From: Dokdonella sp.
Lineage (GTDB): Bacteria > Pseudomonadota > Gammaproteobacteria > Xanthomonadales > Rhodanobacteraceae
NCBI GenBank assembly: GCA_023228465.1
Contig: JALOBC010000007.1
Span: forward strand, 51,006 to 115,005
Reading direction: 5' to 3'
DNA: 64,000 bases
The notes under the pieces were generated by a model that was not told where the DNA came from, searched no databases, and saw nothing but the letters and a program-made list of their open reading frames with translations. The position numbers and the translations under genes are program-made. Positions 8,368 to 17,728 of this stretch are shown here, piece after piece (within the stretch, counting starts at the first letter, position 1; each line of letters opens with the position of its first letter).

Positions 8368-9168
8368 TCAGCGCGCCGCGCCGGCATGTGGCAGCTCGGC
8401 GAGCATCTCGGCTGCGAGGCGGTGATAATCCTCGTCGAAGTGGTGACCGCCATGGCGCGCATGCACCGCCACCCACGGCGGCAGGCCGGGCGCGGTGCAC
8501 AGGCTTTCGTCCGCATCGCCGAGGCCGTAGTAGCAGGCGACCGGGAAGCGGCCCTGCAGGGCATCGAGCGCCGGCAGCGCGGGCAGTTCGAGTGCCCGAT
8601 GCAGTTTCTCGAGCGTGGTCTTGATGAAGGTCCTGAAGCGTCCCTGATTCGCCATGTAGCCCTGCAAGGTGATTTCGAAGGTCGCCTCGCGACTTGGCGA
8701 GAGCAGCACGAGCTGGGTGATGCGCGCGCGGTTTTCCGGGCTCAGACGGTCGATCAGGCTGGGGAGCACGTCGGCGCCGAAGGAAAAGCCGATCAGCCAT
8801 ATTCGCCGCTTGTGCCAGGCGGCGAGGTAGTCGGTGATCAGGGCATCCAGATCCGCCCCTGCCGCCTCGGGGCTGCGCTGCCGCCAGAAGTACTTGAACG
8901 TATTGACGCCGATCACGGGCATGCCGGAGGCCACCAGGGCGCTGGCGACTTCCTTGTCGAGGTCCGCCCAGCCGCCATCCCCGGAATACAGGATGGTGAG
9001 CACATCGCCTTCGCCGCCGGGCGCGGCACGCTGTCCCGCCGGCCGCAGCACGACGATGGCGTCGTCCAGCGCCGGCCTGGACAGCGGCCCGAAGGCCAGG
9101 ATGAGCGCCAGCCCGCATGCGCCAAGCCCGACCCACGCCACCCATCTACCCCGTTTCCCGTACCTCAT
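8368..9168 (-). CDS. AcvB/VirJ-family alpha/beta hydrolase
   Basis: A 266-residue exported protein: basic start, one hydrophobic segment (residues 9-30) acting as signal or anchor, then an alpha/beta hydrolase with the nucleophile elbow GFSFGADVLPSLI, the catalytic Asp region in GLGDADESLC and a His in HGGHHFDEDY. This is the VirJ/AcvB family. In rhizobia and Agrobacterium AcvB is a periplasmic lysyl-phosphatidylglycerol hydrolase encoded with lpiA. Here the gene overlaps the mprF stop by 4 bp (ATGA), the same operon logic, so hydrolysis of aminoacylated phospholipids is the likely job. A longer frame to 9588 runs inside mprF and is not used. Confidence 0.85.
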   Translation of the reverse strand: MRYGKRGRWVAWVGLGACGLALILAFGPLSRPALDDAIVVLRPAGQRAAPGGEGDVLTILYSGDGGWADLDKEVASALVASGMPVIGVNTFKYFWRQRSPEAAGADLDALITDYLAAWHKRRIWLIGFSFGADVLPSLIDRLSPENRARITQLVLLSPSREATFEITLQGYMANQGRFRTFIKTTLEKLHRALELPALPALDALQGRFPVACYYGLGDADESLCTAPGLPPWVAVHARHGGHHFDEDYHRLAAEMLAELPHAGAAR

Positions 9169-11810
9169 CTGCGCACCACCCCGGCAAGGCCACCGGCAAT
9201 CAGGCTGGCCACGTTGGCAAGAATCACCGGCAGCGCGATGCCGCCGGGAACCGCCATGTAGCGCGGTTCCCATTCTGGATCGAACTTGTCCTTGTAGCGC
9301 TTGAGCCCCTGGAAATTGTAGAAGTGCTCGCCGCGCCCGAACACCAGCGCCCCGAAGCGGTTCCACAGTGGCGCCTGGCGCCGCGTCGACATGCCCGCCA
9401 GGGGGGCCATGCCGAGATTGAACCAGAGATAGCCCTGGTCGCGCGCCCAGCGCATGAGTTCCACGAACAGGAAGTCCATGATCCCCGGCGGTCCGCTGGG
9501 CAGGAAACGCATGAGGTCGAGCGAGGCTTCCTCCTTGCTGTCGCTGAGGAAGAGGTTGGCGAACCCCACCAGTTCCTCGCCTTGCCACACCAGGGCCATC
9601 GGCATGCGCCGCAGATAGTCAGGGTCGAAGGCGCCCAGCGAAAAGCGCTTCTCGCGTACCTGCTTGTCGGCGAGCCAGGCGTCGGAGATGTACTTGAGGC
9701 GCGGCAGCAGGGCTGTCACCTTTTCGGCCGGCACGATTTCCAGACGCAGGCCCTCACGGCCGAGCTTGTTGACGGTGGAGCGCAAGCTCTTCTTCGACTT
9801 GCCGTCGAGGTTGAAGGAAGCGAGGCGTACGCGCGCTTCTTCGCCGAGCTTGTACAGGCGCATGCCGACCTCGAGGTAGGGGTCGAGGTCGGTGCCGCCA
9901 ACTTCGTAGAACACCGGCCAGCCGCCGGCCCGCTCGCACTGGTCGAGGAAGGTCCACACCAGTTCCTGGCGTGCATCGGCATCCGCGCCGATCGGATCGC
10001 CGAGGGCCACGCAGCTGCGACCCTCGATGGCGTACATCAGGAACGCGCGGTCGTCGGCATCGAACAGCAGTTGCTTGTCGCCCATCAGCGCGAGCCAACC
10101 GGTCGTCGAGGGGGCGCGCCGGATCAGGGGCAGTGCGCGCGCCAGGTCGGCGGCACTCGGCAATGCGTGCTGCAATCGCTGTGGGCGGATCAGGGTCATC
10201 AGCGCGAAGAGCAATCCGGCGACCGCCGCGGCCACCAGCGCACGCAATGCGCGCGGCGCGCCACCCTGGTGGAAGCTGAACTCCCACCACAGGCTGTTGC
10301 TGTAGTCCACGTGCTTGTAGCTGAACAGCACCAGCCAGGCGGTACAGCCGAAGACCACCAGGATGGCGACGATCCAGGGCCAGGTGAAGCTCGCACTGAA
10401 CAGCGAGGCGCGCCGGTAGAACAGCTTGTGCGCCGGTGCCAGCGCGAGCGCCAGCAGGACCAGCAGGCTGGCTTCCTCGTAATCGATGCCCTTCAGCAGG
10501 GAAAACGCCGAGCCCGCCACCAGCAGCGCCAGGGTCAGCCAGTAGGCCGCGTCCAGGCGCCGCTGCAAACCCCGGGCGAGGATCAGGAGCAGCATGCCGC
10601 TCACGCTCGCAAGCAGATGGGACAACTCCAGGATCGGCAGCGGCAACAGCGACTGCGCGAGCGCCATGCGACCCGGCAAGCCGCGCGTCGCGCCCGAAAA
10701 CAGCAGTACCGCGCCACACACCAGCGTGAGGCCGGCGAAGAAGACCGGGAGCAGGCCGCTGAACCACGGCACCCACACGGCCTGTCGTTGCAGACCGCGT
10801 GCCTCGCGCAGCAGCACCAGCAAGGTTGCGGCGCACAAGGGCAGCAGGTAGTAGACGACCCGGAACATGGCCAGCGAACCGAGGATGGGCGCCGCCAATG
10901 CCTGGTTGCCGCTGGCCCCGAAGCCGGCCAGCATCACCGCCTCGAATACGCCGAGTCCGCCCGGGACGTGGCTGACGAGGCCGGCGATCTGCGCGATCAC
11001 GAAGACGGCAAGAAAATGCCCGAAGCCGCCGGTGAAACCATCCGGCATCAGCACATACATCACCGCCGCCGCGAGACCCCAGTCGAGGGCACCGACCGCG
11101 ACCTGACGCAGGGCGTCGCGCGGTGCGGGCACGGGCAGGCGCCAGCGCCTGCGCGTGCGTTGCAGGAAGCTGGTCGCCAGCCACAATGCCGGCACGGCGG
11201 CGAGCACGCCTGCCAGCGGGATCCGCCAGCCGCTCAACGGCAAGCCTGGCGGTAGCGGCACCAGCAGCAGGGTAATGCCGGTGATCGCGAGCAGACCGAG
11301 CCAGAAACTCAGCGTGCAATACACCACCAGGCGCGCGATTTCACCGGCGGTGAGTCCGTTCTGCAGGTAGAAGCGGTAGCGGATCGACCCGGACACCAGC
11401 ACCGACATGCCGATCGCATTGCTGAAGGCATAGCTGATGAAGGACACCAGGCCGACCCGTCGCCAGGGCAGCGGCCGGCCGATCGCCGCGAGGCCGAAGC
11501 GATCGTAGAGGGACATCACGCCGAAGCCGAGCGCGGTCAGCGCGATCGCGAGCAGCAGGCGTGCGTGCGGGATGCCGCTCGCGTACTGGCGCACCTGGTG
11601 GTAGGTGACGTCGCGCGTCAGCAGGTGCAGGGCGAGCAGGGCGAGGGCCAGCATGCCCAGTGACAGCAGGGGCGCGCCCAGCCTGCGCAGCCACACCGAG
11701 TGCTGGCCTGGCGAAACGAGAACTTCGGTGGAGAAGACTGCCCGCTGTCCGTGTATTGGCACTGCGCACGCCCTGCGCTCCCGAGAGTCACGCAGTGTAA
11801 GGCAGCTCAT
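9165..11810 (-). CDS. mprF: Lysylphosphatidylglycerol synthase/flippase MprF
   Basis: An 881-residue membrane protein of the expected MprF (LpiA) size. About 13-14 hydrophobic segments cover residues 35-530, including the flippase signature region around SHVPGGLGVFEAVML. The cytosolic C-terminal part (about 545-860) is the tandem GNAT-like (DUF2156) synthase with ALMGDKQLLF, RSCVALGDPIG, YKLGEEA and FNLGMAPLAGM. It transfers lysine (or another amino acid) from charged tRNA to phosphatidylglycerol and flips the product outward, lowering surface negative charge and giving resistance to cationic peptides. The start is not certain; the first 30 residues are poorly conserved-looking. Operon with the AcvB/VirJ gene. 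Confidence 0.93.
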   Translation of the reverse strand: MSCLTLRDSRERRACAVPIHGQRAVFSTEVLVSPGQHSVWLRRLGAPLLSLGMLALALLALHLLTRDVTYHQVRQYASGIPHARLLLAIALTALGFGVMSLYDRFGLAAIGRPLPWRRVGLVSFISYAFSNAIGMSVLVSGSIRYRFYLQNGLTAGEIARLVVYCTLSFWLGLLAITGITLLLVPLPPGLPLSGWRIPLAGVLAAVPALWLATSFLQRTRRRWRLPVPAPRDALRQVAVGALDWGLAAAVMYVLMPDGFTGGFGHFLAVFVIAQIAGLVSHVPGGLGVFEAVMLAGFGASGNQALAAPILGSLAMFRVVYYLLPLCAATLLVLLREARGLQRQAVWVPWFSGLLPVFFAGLTLVCGAVLLFSGATRGLPGRMALAQSLLPLPILELSHLLASVSGMLLLILARGLQRRLDAAYWLTLALLVAGSAFSLLKGIDYEEASLLVLLALALAPAHKLFYRRASLFSASFTWPWIVAILVVFGCTAWLVLFSYKHVDYSNSLWWEFSFHQGGAPRALRALVAAAVAGLLFALMTLIRPQRLQHALPSAADLARALPLIRRAPSTTGWLALMGDKQLLFDADDRAFLMYAIEGRSCVALGDPIGADADARQELVWTFLDQCERAGGWPVFYEVGGTDLDPYLEVGMRLYKLGEEARVRLASFNLDGKSKKSLRSTVNKLGREGLRLEIVPAEKVTALLPRLKYISDAWLADKQVREKRFSLGAFDPDYLRRMPMALVWQGEELVGFANLFLSDSKEEASLDLMRFLPSGPPGIMDFLFVELMRWARDQGYLWFNLGMAPLAGMSTRRQAPLWNRFGALVFGRGEHFYNFQGLKRYKDKFDPEWEPRYMAVPGGIALPVILANVASLIAGGLAGVVRR

Positions 11811-11865
11811 TCACCGGCGAACAGGCACCGGCGAACAGGTGGCCCACGCAGGGGCGCAGGCGCGT

Positions 11866-11890
11866 CACGGGCGCCCCGCGGGCGCCCGTG
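11866..11890 (-). terminator. Stem-loop downstream of azurin gene
   Basis: An 11-bp perfect stem (CACGGGCGCCC at 11866-11876 and complement at 11880-11890) with a CGC loop, 21 bp past the azurin stop codon. Likely transcription terminator of the azurin gene; it also separates it from mprF on the same strand. Confidence 0.6.
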
Positions 11891-11911
11891 GGCAGGTGTC
11901 GCGAAATCCGG

Positions 11912-12517
11912 CTACTGCACCGTGATCGAGCCGTGCATGATCGCCGAATGGCCGGGGAAGCTGCAGAAGAATTCGTAGGGACCGCCGGTCTTGATCTTGC
12001 TCACGTCGAAGCTCACCGAGGTGGATTCGCCGCCGCCGATCAGTTTGGTGTGCGCGATCACGCGCGGGTCGTCCGGCTTGACATAGTCGTGGGCAATACC
12101 GGCCGCCATGCCGTCCGCATCGATGCCCGCCATGTCCGAAGCCTTGGCGATGACCACGTTGTGGCCCATCGCGGCGACCGGCATGCTGCCGGAGTGGTTG
12201 AGGGTGATCTTGAACTCGGTGCACGAGGCGGGCACGGTGATGGAGCCGACGTCGTACTGCATGGCGTCGCTGCCGACGATGGTGGTGGCGCAGTCGGTGA
12301 CCACGGCGGCCGGCTTGTCGGATGCTGCGGGCGCGGCCGCGGGCGGCGTGGCCGGGGCGGATTCCTCAGGCGCCGTGGCCGGGGCCTGCGTGGGTTCGCT
12401 GGCCGGAGTGGTCGATTCAGGCGGCGCGCTGGTGCCGGCCGGTTCCTGCGACTGGTTGCCACACGCGGCGAGCGCCAGCAGGCAGGCGCCGGCAAGCAGG
12501 GAGATGCGGATGTTCAT
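11912..12517 (-). CDS. azu: Azurin-type cupredoxin lipoprotein
   Basis: A 201-residue protein with a lipoprotein signal (lipobox LAAC, Cys at 19), a long Ala/Pro/Thr/Glu-rich linker (about 22-70) and a C-terminal azurin domain (about 72-201). Copper ligands are all visible: Gly-His in MGHNVV, then Cys, His and Met in FFCSFPGHSAIMHG. It is a blue-copper electron carrier tethered to the envelope by the flexible linker, donating or accepting electrons with c-type cytochromes or peroxidases. It stands alone, divergent from the POT transporter gene with 200 bp between, and ends in a good stem-loop. Confidence 0.95.
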   Translation of the reverse strand: MNIRISLLAGACLLALAACGNQSQEPAGTSAPPESTTPASEPTQAPATAPEESAPATPPAAAPAASDKPAAVVTDCATTIVGSDAMQYDVGSITVPASCTEFKITLNHSGSMPVAAMGHNVVIAKASDMAGIDADGMAAGIAHDYVKPDDPRVIAHTKLIGGGESTSVSFDVSKIKTGGPYEFFCSFPGHSAIMHGSITVQ

Positions 12518-12718
12518 GATCGTGCTCCTGGTTGACAGACACCGACCATTATCCCGCTACCGCACCCTGCGCTAGGTGAACGGCGGCGAACGGGCGTGAT
12601 CGGCGGGCGACCGGCCGCATGCGTGCAGAGTGCCGCCCGTGCATGCCTTCCGGGACTCGTGGCGGGGCCGATTCGCGGTTAGGCTTGCCGATCCGCCGCC
12701 ACTCCAGGATTCGACCGC

Positions 12719-14329
12719 ATGAGCGACGCGCCAACCGCCGCGCCGGCCGCACGCCTGCCCAGGCAGATCCCCTACATCATCGGCAATGAAGCGTGCGAAC
12801 GCTTCAGCTTCTATGGCATGCGCAACATCCTCACGCCGTTCCTGGTGTCGAGCCTGCTGCTGTATGCCCCGGAAGCCGAGCGCGCCGGCATTGCCAAGGA
12901 CGTGTTCCACAGCTTCGTCATCGGTGTCTATTTCTTTCCCCTGCTGGGCGGCTGGCTGTCCGATCGCTTCTTCGGCAAGTACCACACGGTGCTGTGGTTT
13001 TCCCTTCTGTATTGCGCCGGCCATGCCATGCTGGCCCTGTTCGAGGGCAATCGCACCGGTTTCTATTGCGGCCTGTTCCTGATTGCCCTGGGTTCGGGCG
13101 GCATCAAGCCGCTGGTGGTGTCCTTTGTCGGCGACCAGTTCACCCAGGCCAACAAGCACCTGGCGAAGATCGTGTTCGACGGCTTCTACTGGACGATCAA
13201 CTTCGGCAGCTTCTTCGCCTCGCTGCTGATGCCGATCTTCCTGCGTGAATACGGCGCCGGGGTCGCGTTCGGCATTCCCGGCATCCTGATGGGCGTGGCC
13301 ACGCTGGTGTTCTGGATGGGGCGCAAGCTGTACGTGCAGGTGCCGCCCACGCGCGGCGAGAATCCGCATTCCTTCATGCGCGTCGCCCGCACCGCGCTGC
13401 TGGCCCGGGCGCCGGGCGCCGGGCGCCCGGGCTTCGTGGTGGCCGTCGCCGGTGCCGTGCTGGCCGCGGTCATGCTGCTGTGCTGGGTGGCCGGTTTCGG
13501 CTTCTGGCCGCAGGATTTCGATTTCGTCATCACCGCCTGCCTGGCGCTGGGCGCACTGATCGTGCTCGGCGGCGTGGGTACCTGGATGCAGCTCGACCGC
13601 GCGCTCGGCAGCCATCCTGCCGCGGCGGTCGAGGATGTGCGCGCGGTGCTGCGGATCCTCATCGTGTTCGCCCTGGTGACGCCGTTCTGGTCGCTGTTCG
13701 ACCAGAAGGCCTCGACCTGGATCCTGCAGGGCAACGACATGCGCATGCCGCACGAAGCCTGGTGGTGGCCGAGCTGGCTGGTGAAGTCGCCGGCGCAGAT
13801 GCAGGCGCTCAACCCGTTGCTGGTGATGCTGTTGATCCCGTTCAACAACATCGTGCTGTATCCCTTGCTGCGGCGCTTGGGATGGGAGCCGACCGCGCTG
13901 CGCCGCATGGGCTGGGGCATTGCCATTTCCGGCCTGTCGTGGATCGCGGCGGGCCTCATCCAGCTGCACATGGACGGCGGCGCTTCCACTTCGCTCGCCT
14001 GGCAGGCGCTGCCCTACCTGCTGCTGACCTTCGGCGAGGTGCTGGTGTCGGCGACCGCGCTGGAGTTCGCCTACAGCCAGGCGACGGCGGCGATGAAGGG
14101 CGCCATCATGGCCTTCTGGTACCTGTCGGTCACCTTCGGCAACCTGTGGGTGCTGCTGACCAACGCCGCGGTACGCAATGACGCGGTCATCCGGCAGATT
14201 GCCGCAACCGGCATGAGCGAGAATGCCTTCCTGATGTTCTTCTTCGCCGGCTTTGCCTTCGTCGCGGCGGCCGCCTTTGCAGCCTATGCGCGCCGCTATC
14301 CGATGCAGGATCATTACCGCGCCGCGTGA
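12719..14329 (+). CDS. POT-family proton-coupled oligopeptide transporter
   Basis: A 536-residue inner-membrane protein with about 12-14 transmembrane helices. The POT/PTR2 signature ERFSFYG on helix 1 (EACERFSFYGMR, near residue 25) and the GSGGIKPLVVSFVGDQF region are diagnostic. It imports di- and tripeptides with protons. Helix 1 keeps the ExxER proton-coupling residues. The gene follows a weak promoter region shared with azurin and is followed 48 bp later by an M14 peptidase gene; the two could be cotranscribed and would link peptide uptake to peptide breakdown. Confidence 0.93.
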   Translation: MSDAPTAAPAARLPRQIPYIIGNEACERFSFYGMRNILTPFLVSSLLLYAPEAERAGIAKDVFHSFVIGVYFFPLLGGWLSDRFFGKYHTVLWFSLLYCAGHAMLALFEGNRTGFYCGLFLIALGSGGIKPLVVSFVGDQFTQANKHLAKIVFDGFYWTINFGSFFASLLMPIFLREYGAGVAFGIPGILMGVATLVFWMGRKLYVQVPPTRGENPHSFMRVARTALLARAPGAGRPGFVVAVAGAVLAAVMLLCWVAGFGFWPQDFDFVITACLALGALIVLGGVGTWMQLDRALGSHPAAAVEDVRAVLRILIVFALVTPFWSLFDQKASTWILQGNDMRMPHEAWWWPSWLVKSPAQMQALNPLLVMLLIPFNNIVLYPLLRRLGWEPTALRRMGWGIAISGLSWIAAGLIQLHMDGGASTSLAWQALPYLLLTFGEVLVSATALEFAYSQATAAMKGAIMAFWYLSVTFGNLWVLLTNAAVRNDAVIRQIAATGMSENAFLMFFFAGFAFVAAAAFAAYARRYPMQDHYRAA

Positions 14330-14377
14330 GGGCGAGGGTGACCCTGTTCTGACGCACCCATGCATCGAGGAATTGCC

Positions 14378-15304
14378 ATGAACCGCACTTCGTCCTACCC
14401 GATCGGAACCCCGGGCGTGCCCTGGGGCAGCGCGGAAGTCGCCGCCTGGCGCGCGCGCCAGCAGCCTCGGCGCAGCTACGCCGAGGACGTGCTGTCGCGG
14501 GTCGATGCCTTGCGCGCGCATTGCGACGTGGAGTCTTACGGCGAGCTCGACTACACCCCGGATCGCTACCCGCTGTTTGCGGTGCGCAGCCGCCAGTGGG
14601 ACGCGGCGCGCCCGCTGGCGCTGGTGACCGGCGGCGTGCATGGCTATGAAACCAGTGGCGTGCATGGCGCGCTGCAATTCGCCGAGCAGCACCTCGGCGA
14701 ACATGCCGGCCGACTGGACGTGCTGGTCTTGCCCTGCGTCAGCCCGTGGGGCTATGAGCGCATCCACCGCTGGAACCCGGATGCGCTCGACCCGAACCGT
14801 TCCTTCCATGCCGACAGCCCGGCCGCGGAAGTCGCGGCAGTGCTGCGCCTGGTGGCACCGCTGCGCGAGCGCATCAGGGTGCACATCGATCTGCACGAAA
14901 CGACCGACAGCGATGAATCCGAGTTCCGGCCCACGCTGGCTGCGCGCGACGGCAAACCCTTCACGCCCGGCACCATCCCGGACGGGTTCTACCTGGTGGA
15001 CGATACCGAACGGCCGCAGCCGGCGTTCCAGCAGGCCATCATCGACGCGGTGGCGAAGGTCACGCACATCGCACCGGCGGACGAAAACGGCGAGATCATC
15101 GGCTCGGCCGTCGTGTCGCCCGGCGTGATCCGCTATGCGCTGGAGCCGCTCGGGCTGTGTGCCGGCATCACGCCGGCGCCGTATCGCACGACCACCGAGG
15201 TGTATCCCGACAGCCCGCGTGCGACGCCAGCGCAATGCAACGCCGCGCAGGTCGCCGCCGTGCGTGCCGCGCTCGCCTTCGCGCTGGCGCATCCGCTGCC
15301 CTGA
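14378..15304 (+). CDS. M14-family metallocarboxypeptidase
   Basis: A 308-residue protein with no signal peptide. Zinc ligands are visible as His and Glu in GGVHGYETSGV and His in HIDLHET; the DLHE segment is typical of the bacterial M14 succinylglutamate desuccinylase/carboxypeptidase-like branch. The catalytic Glu is probably in TTTEVYP near the C-terminus. The start at 14378 has GAGG eight bases upstream; an ATG at 14360 would add six residues without a ribosome binding site. The substrate is probably a peptide, in keeping with the POT transporter gene just upstream. Confidence 0.87.
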   Translation: MNRTSSYPIGTPGVPWGSAEVAAWRARQQPRRSYAEDVLSRVDALRAHCDVESYGELDYTPDRYPLFAVRSRQWDAARPLALVTGGVHGYETSGVHGALQFAEQHLGEHAGRLDVLVLPCVSPWGYERIHRWNPDALDPNRSFHADSPAAEVAAVLRLVAPLRERIRVHIDLHETTDSDESEFRPTLAARDGKPFTPGTIPDGFYLVDDTERPQPAFQQAIIDAVAKVTHIAPADENGEIIGSAVVSPGVIRYALEPLGLCAGITPAPYRTTTEVYPDSPRATPAQCNAAQVAAVRAALAFALAHPLP

Positions 15305-15336
15305 GGGGCAGGGACGCCGTGACGGGGTGCGCGCCC

Positions 15337-15813
15337 ATGCGCCTCGCGAAGATCGCCGCGATGGCCGCGGTCACGCTGTGGCTGGCGCTGGTCGCATTCG
15401 GCAATATCAGCGACTACGGCAGCAACTGGCCCTTCGTGCAGCACGTGCTGGCGATGGACACGATCTTTCCGGATGCGCGCATCCGTTACCGGGCGATCGC
15501 GCTGCCCTGGCTGCAGCATGCAGCCTATGTATTCATCATTGCGGTCGAATCACTCGCCGCCGTGCTGTGTGGCCTGGGCACCTGGCGGCTGTGGCAGGCG
15601 CGCCGGGCGCCCGTGGAGGTGTTCCAGCGCGCCCGCGGGGCGGCCGTGATCGGACTCGTCCTGGGTCTCCTGCTCTGGCTCGGCGGCTTCATGGCCATCG
15701 GTGGTGAATGGTTCGGCATGTGGATGTCCAGCGAATGGAACGGCCTGGACAGCGCGTTCCGCTTCGTGGTGGTGCTGCTGCTGGCGTTGATCCTGCTGGC
15801 GCAAGCGGATTAG
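15337..15813 (+). CDS. DUF2165 small membrane protein
   Basis: A 158-residue protein with four hydrophobic segments. The conserved DUF2165 pattern is clear: NISDYGSNWPFVQHVLAMDTIFPD after the first helix, then a helix-loop-helix and the C-terminal GGEWFGMWMSSEWNG followed by a final helix. Its function is unknown; it is a predicted inner-membrane protein. I favour the ATG at 15337 because family members begin with a short basic stretch before helix 1; a GTG at 15319 with a better ribosome binding site would add six residues. It begins 32 bp after the M14 gene and may share its transcript. Confidence 0.85.
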   Translation: MRLAKIAAMAAVTLWLALVAFGNISDYGSNWPFVQHVLAMDTIFPDARIRYRAIALPWLQHAAYVFIIAVESLAAVLCGLGTWRLWQARRAPVEVFQRARGAAVIGLVLGLLLWLGGFMAIGGEWFGMWMSSEWNGLDSAFRFVVVLLLALILLAQAD

Positions 15814-15930
15814 CCGCCGGGGCGTCCGGCGCCCGCGCTGGGTGGACCCGCGCGACGCGCATCACCATGGCCGGATGGCGCGAGCCACCCGCCGCGCGGG
15901 TCACGAGCGCGCGCGCATTGGGCCAGCGGC

Positions 15931-17508
15931 TCAGGCCTCGAAACCGTCGCCGAAGATCCGTTCGTCAACCAGGTCGATGCTGGCGGCGATGGTATCGGTC
16001 AGGCCGCCATCATCGGTCACCGTGAGGGTCACCAGGTGCGTGTCGGCGGTGGCGAAGGTCTTGCCGGGATTGGCCAGGGTCGAGGTGCTGCCATCGCCGA
16101 AATCCCACGCGTGCGCGACGATCGTTCCGCCCAGATCGTTCGATGCGTCGGTGAACTGCACGCTCAGTCCCGACGCCTGCCAGGTGAATGCGGCCACCGG
16201 CGGCATGTTGAACGATCCCGGGTCATGCGTCTTGGCCAGTTCACCGAGGAAGGCGAGGCCGAACTGGGCGAAGGGGACACTGTTGAGCGTCGAGTGACCC
16301 ATGTTGGCGAGGGTGTCGTTGGCCGTATGGATGTAGGGAAAGGCGGCCATGTCGGCCGGGGAGCTGGGCGGGCGGCCGGCTTCGAACACCATGCCGGCGG
16401 GATAGCCCTTCTGGGTCCACGCGGCGTGGTCGGAACAGCCGTAGCCGCAGGTCATCGCGCCGCGCGTGAAGCCGCGGGGCGCGAGATATTCATCGAACAG
16501 TTCGCCGAACCATGCGACCAGAGCCGGGTTGGAATTGTCCGTGACGATGCGCAGGTCCACGGGCGCGCCGTCGGCGTAGTTGGTCATGTCCAGCTGCAGC
16601 ACACCGACCACGTCGATGCCCGCCGCTTCATGGCTTGCGGCAATGGCCTTGGAGCCCAGCAGGCCGACTTCTTCCGCCGCATAGCCCATGAACTGCACGG
16701 TACGCTGCGGCTTCCAGCCGTTGGCCAGCGCGATGCGGATGATTTCGGTGATGGTGGCAATGCCGGACGCATCGTCGTCCGCGCCGGGCGCGCGCATGTT
16801 GACGTCATAGGGCTGATTCCAGTTGACCGAATCGAGGTGCCCGCCAATGACGACCACTTCGTCCGCGTACGCGTTGCCCTGGACCGTCATGATCACCGAC
16901 GGCTGGGTCGAACAGCTGGTGCAGCCCTCGAACAGGTCCACCTGCACGTCGCTGCGCCCATGCGCCAGCGCCTGCCATCGGTCGCGTATCCACAGTGCGG
17001 CGTCGCGGCCGTGGGTCGATTCGTAGTAGCGGTTGTGGAAGGCGGACAGGGTGGCGATGGTGTCGTAGAGGTTGCCTTCGCTCACGCTGTCCAGCCAGGG
17101 GCCGACGGTGGCCGGGTTGTCGATGGTGTAGAGCCCGCCCAGCGGCAGGTGCATGGCTTCATGGCTGCGGTCGCTGGCGATGAAGGCCTCGGCTTCCGGG
17201 CGCGAGCCGAAGGCGAAGAAGCCGCCGCAGCGATGCTCGACTTCGTGCACGTGGCGCACCAGGGCGGCAATGCCCGCGCGATCGAGCTGGGCGACGACCA
17301 GTTGCCGGCCCAGGCGGTCGGTCCAGTCCTGGGCGTCGCTGGCCAGGGTGGCCACGCCGGCGAAGGCTTCGCGTGAAGTCACCACGTAGACGGGTGCTGC
17401 GGCGGCGTGGGTTCGCGTCGTGATTTCCGGTGCGGCGTGCGCCCGTGCCGGCGCGGACAGCAGGCCGGCGGCCAACGACGCTGCGATCAGCATACGGATC
17501 AGGTTCAT
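15931..17508 (-). CDS. Secreted M28 aminopeptidase with PKD domain and GDGFE tail
   Basis: A 525-residue exported peptidase. Signal peptide residues 1-25; an N-terminal propeptide-like region to about 160; the M28 zinc-peptidase domain (about 170-435) with GGHLDSVNW, APGADDDASGIA, AAEEVGLLGSKA, the disulfide-like CGYGCSDHAAW and FPYIHTANDTL metal-ligand regions; then a PKD domain (about 440-515) with AWDFGDGSTS and LTVTDDGG; and the C-terminal tail ERIFGDGFEA. It resembles bacterial leucyl aminopeptidase of Aeromonas/Vibrio type, secreted and cleaving N-terminal residues of peptides. The F-x-DGFE tail recurs on secreted proteins of Dokdonella-type bacteria and may be a sorting signal; that part is from memory. 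Confidence 0.9.
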   Translation of the reverse strand: MNLIRMLIAASLAAGLLSAPARAHAAPEITTRTHAAAAPVYVVTSREAFAGVATLASDAQDWTDRLGRQLVVAQLDRAGIAALVRHVHEVEHRCGGFFAFGSRPEAEAFIASDRSHEAMHLPLGGLYTIDNPATVGPWLDSVSEGNLYDTIATLSAFHNRYYESTHGRDAALWIRDRWQALAHGRSDVQVDLFEGCTSCSTQPSVIMTVQGNAYADEVVVIGGHLDSVNWNQPYDVNMRAPGADDDASGIATITEIIRIALANGWKPQRTVQFMGYAAEEVGLLGSKAIAASHEAAGIDVVGVLQLDMTNYADGAPVDLRIVTDNSNPALVAWFGELFDEYLAPRGFTRGAMTCGYGCSDHAAWTQKGYPAGMVFEAGRPPSSPADMAAFPYIHTANDTLANMGHSTLNSVPFAQFGLAFLGELAKTHDPGSFNMPPVAAFTWQASGLSVQFTDASNDLGGTIVAHAWDFGDGSTSTLANPGKTFATADTHLVTLTVTDDGGLTDTIAASIDLVDERIFGDGFEA

Positions 17509-17728
17509 AGGTTGCCCCAAGGCTGTGGCGGCCGGATCGATGACCGCGGCGGGAAGGCTTCGGGGATCAAATGGCGTGCACCCCCGTTGGCGCCATGTTC
17601 CCGAACGCGGGGACGCCAGGTCAAGCGCCATGTCGGATGATGCGCGTGCGCGGCCGTTGACCGCGGGCCGCACGGCGCCCACCATCGGGCGACCGGCGTG
17701 CCGCAGCGGCACCTCACGAGGTTTGCCC

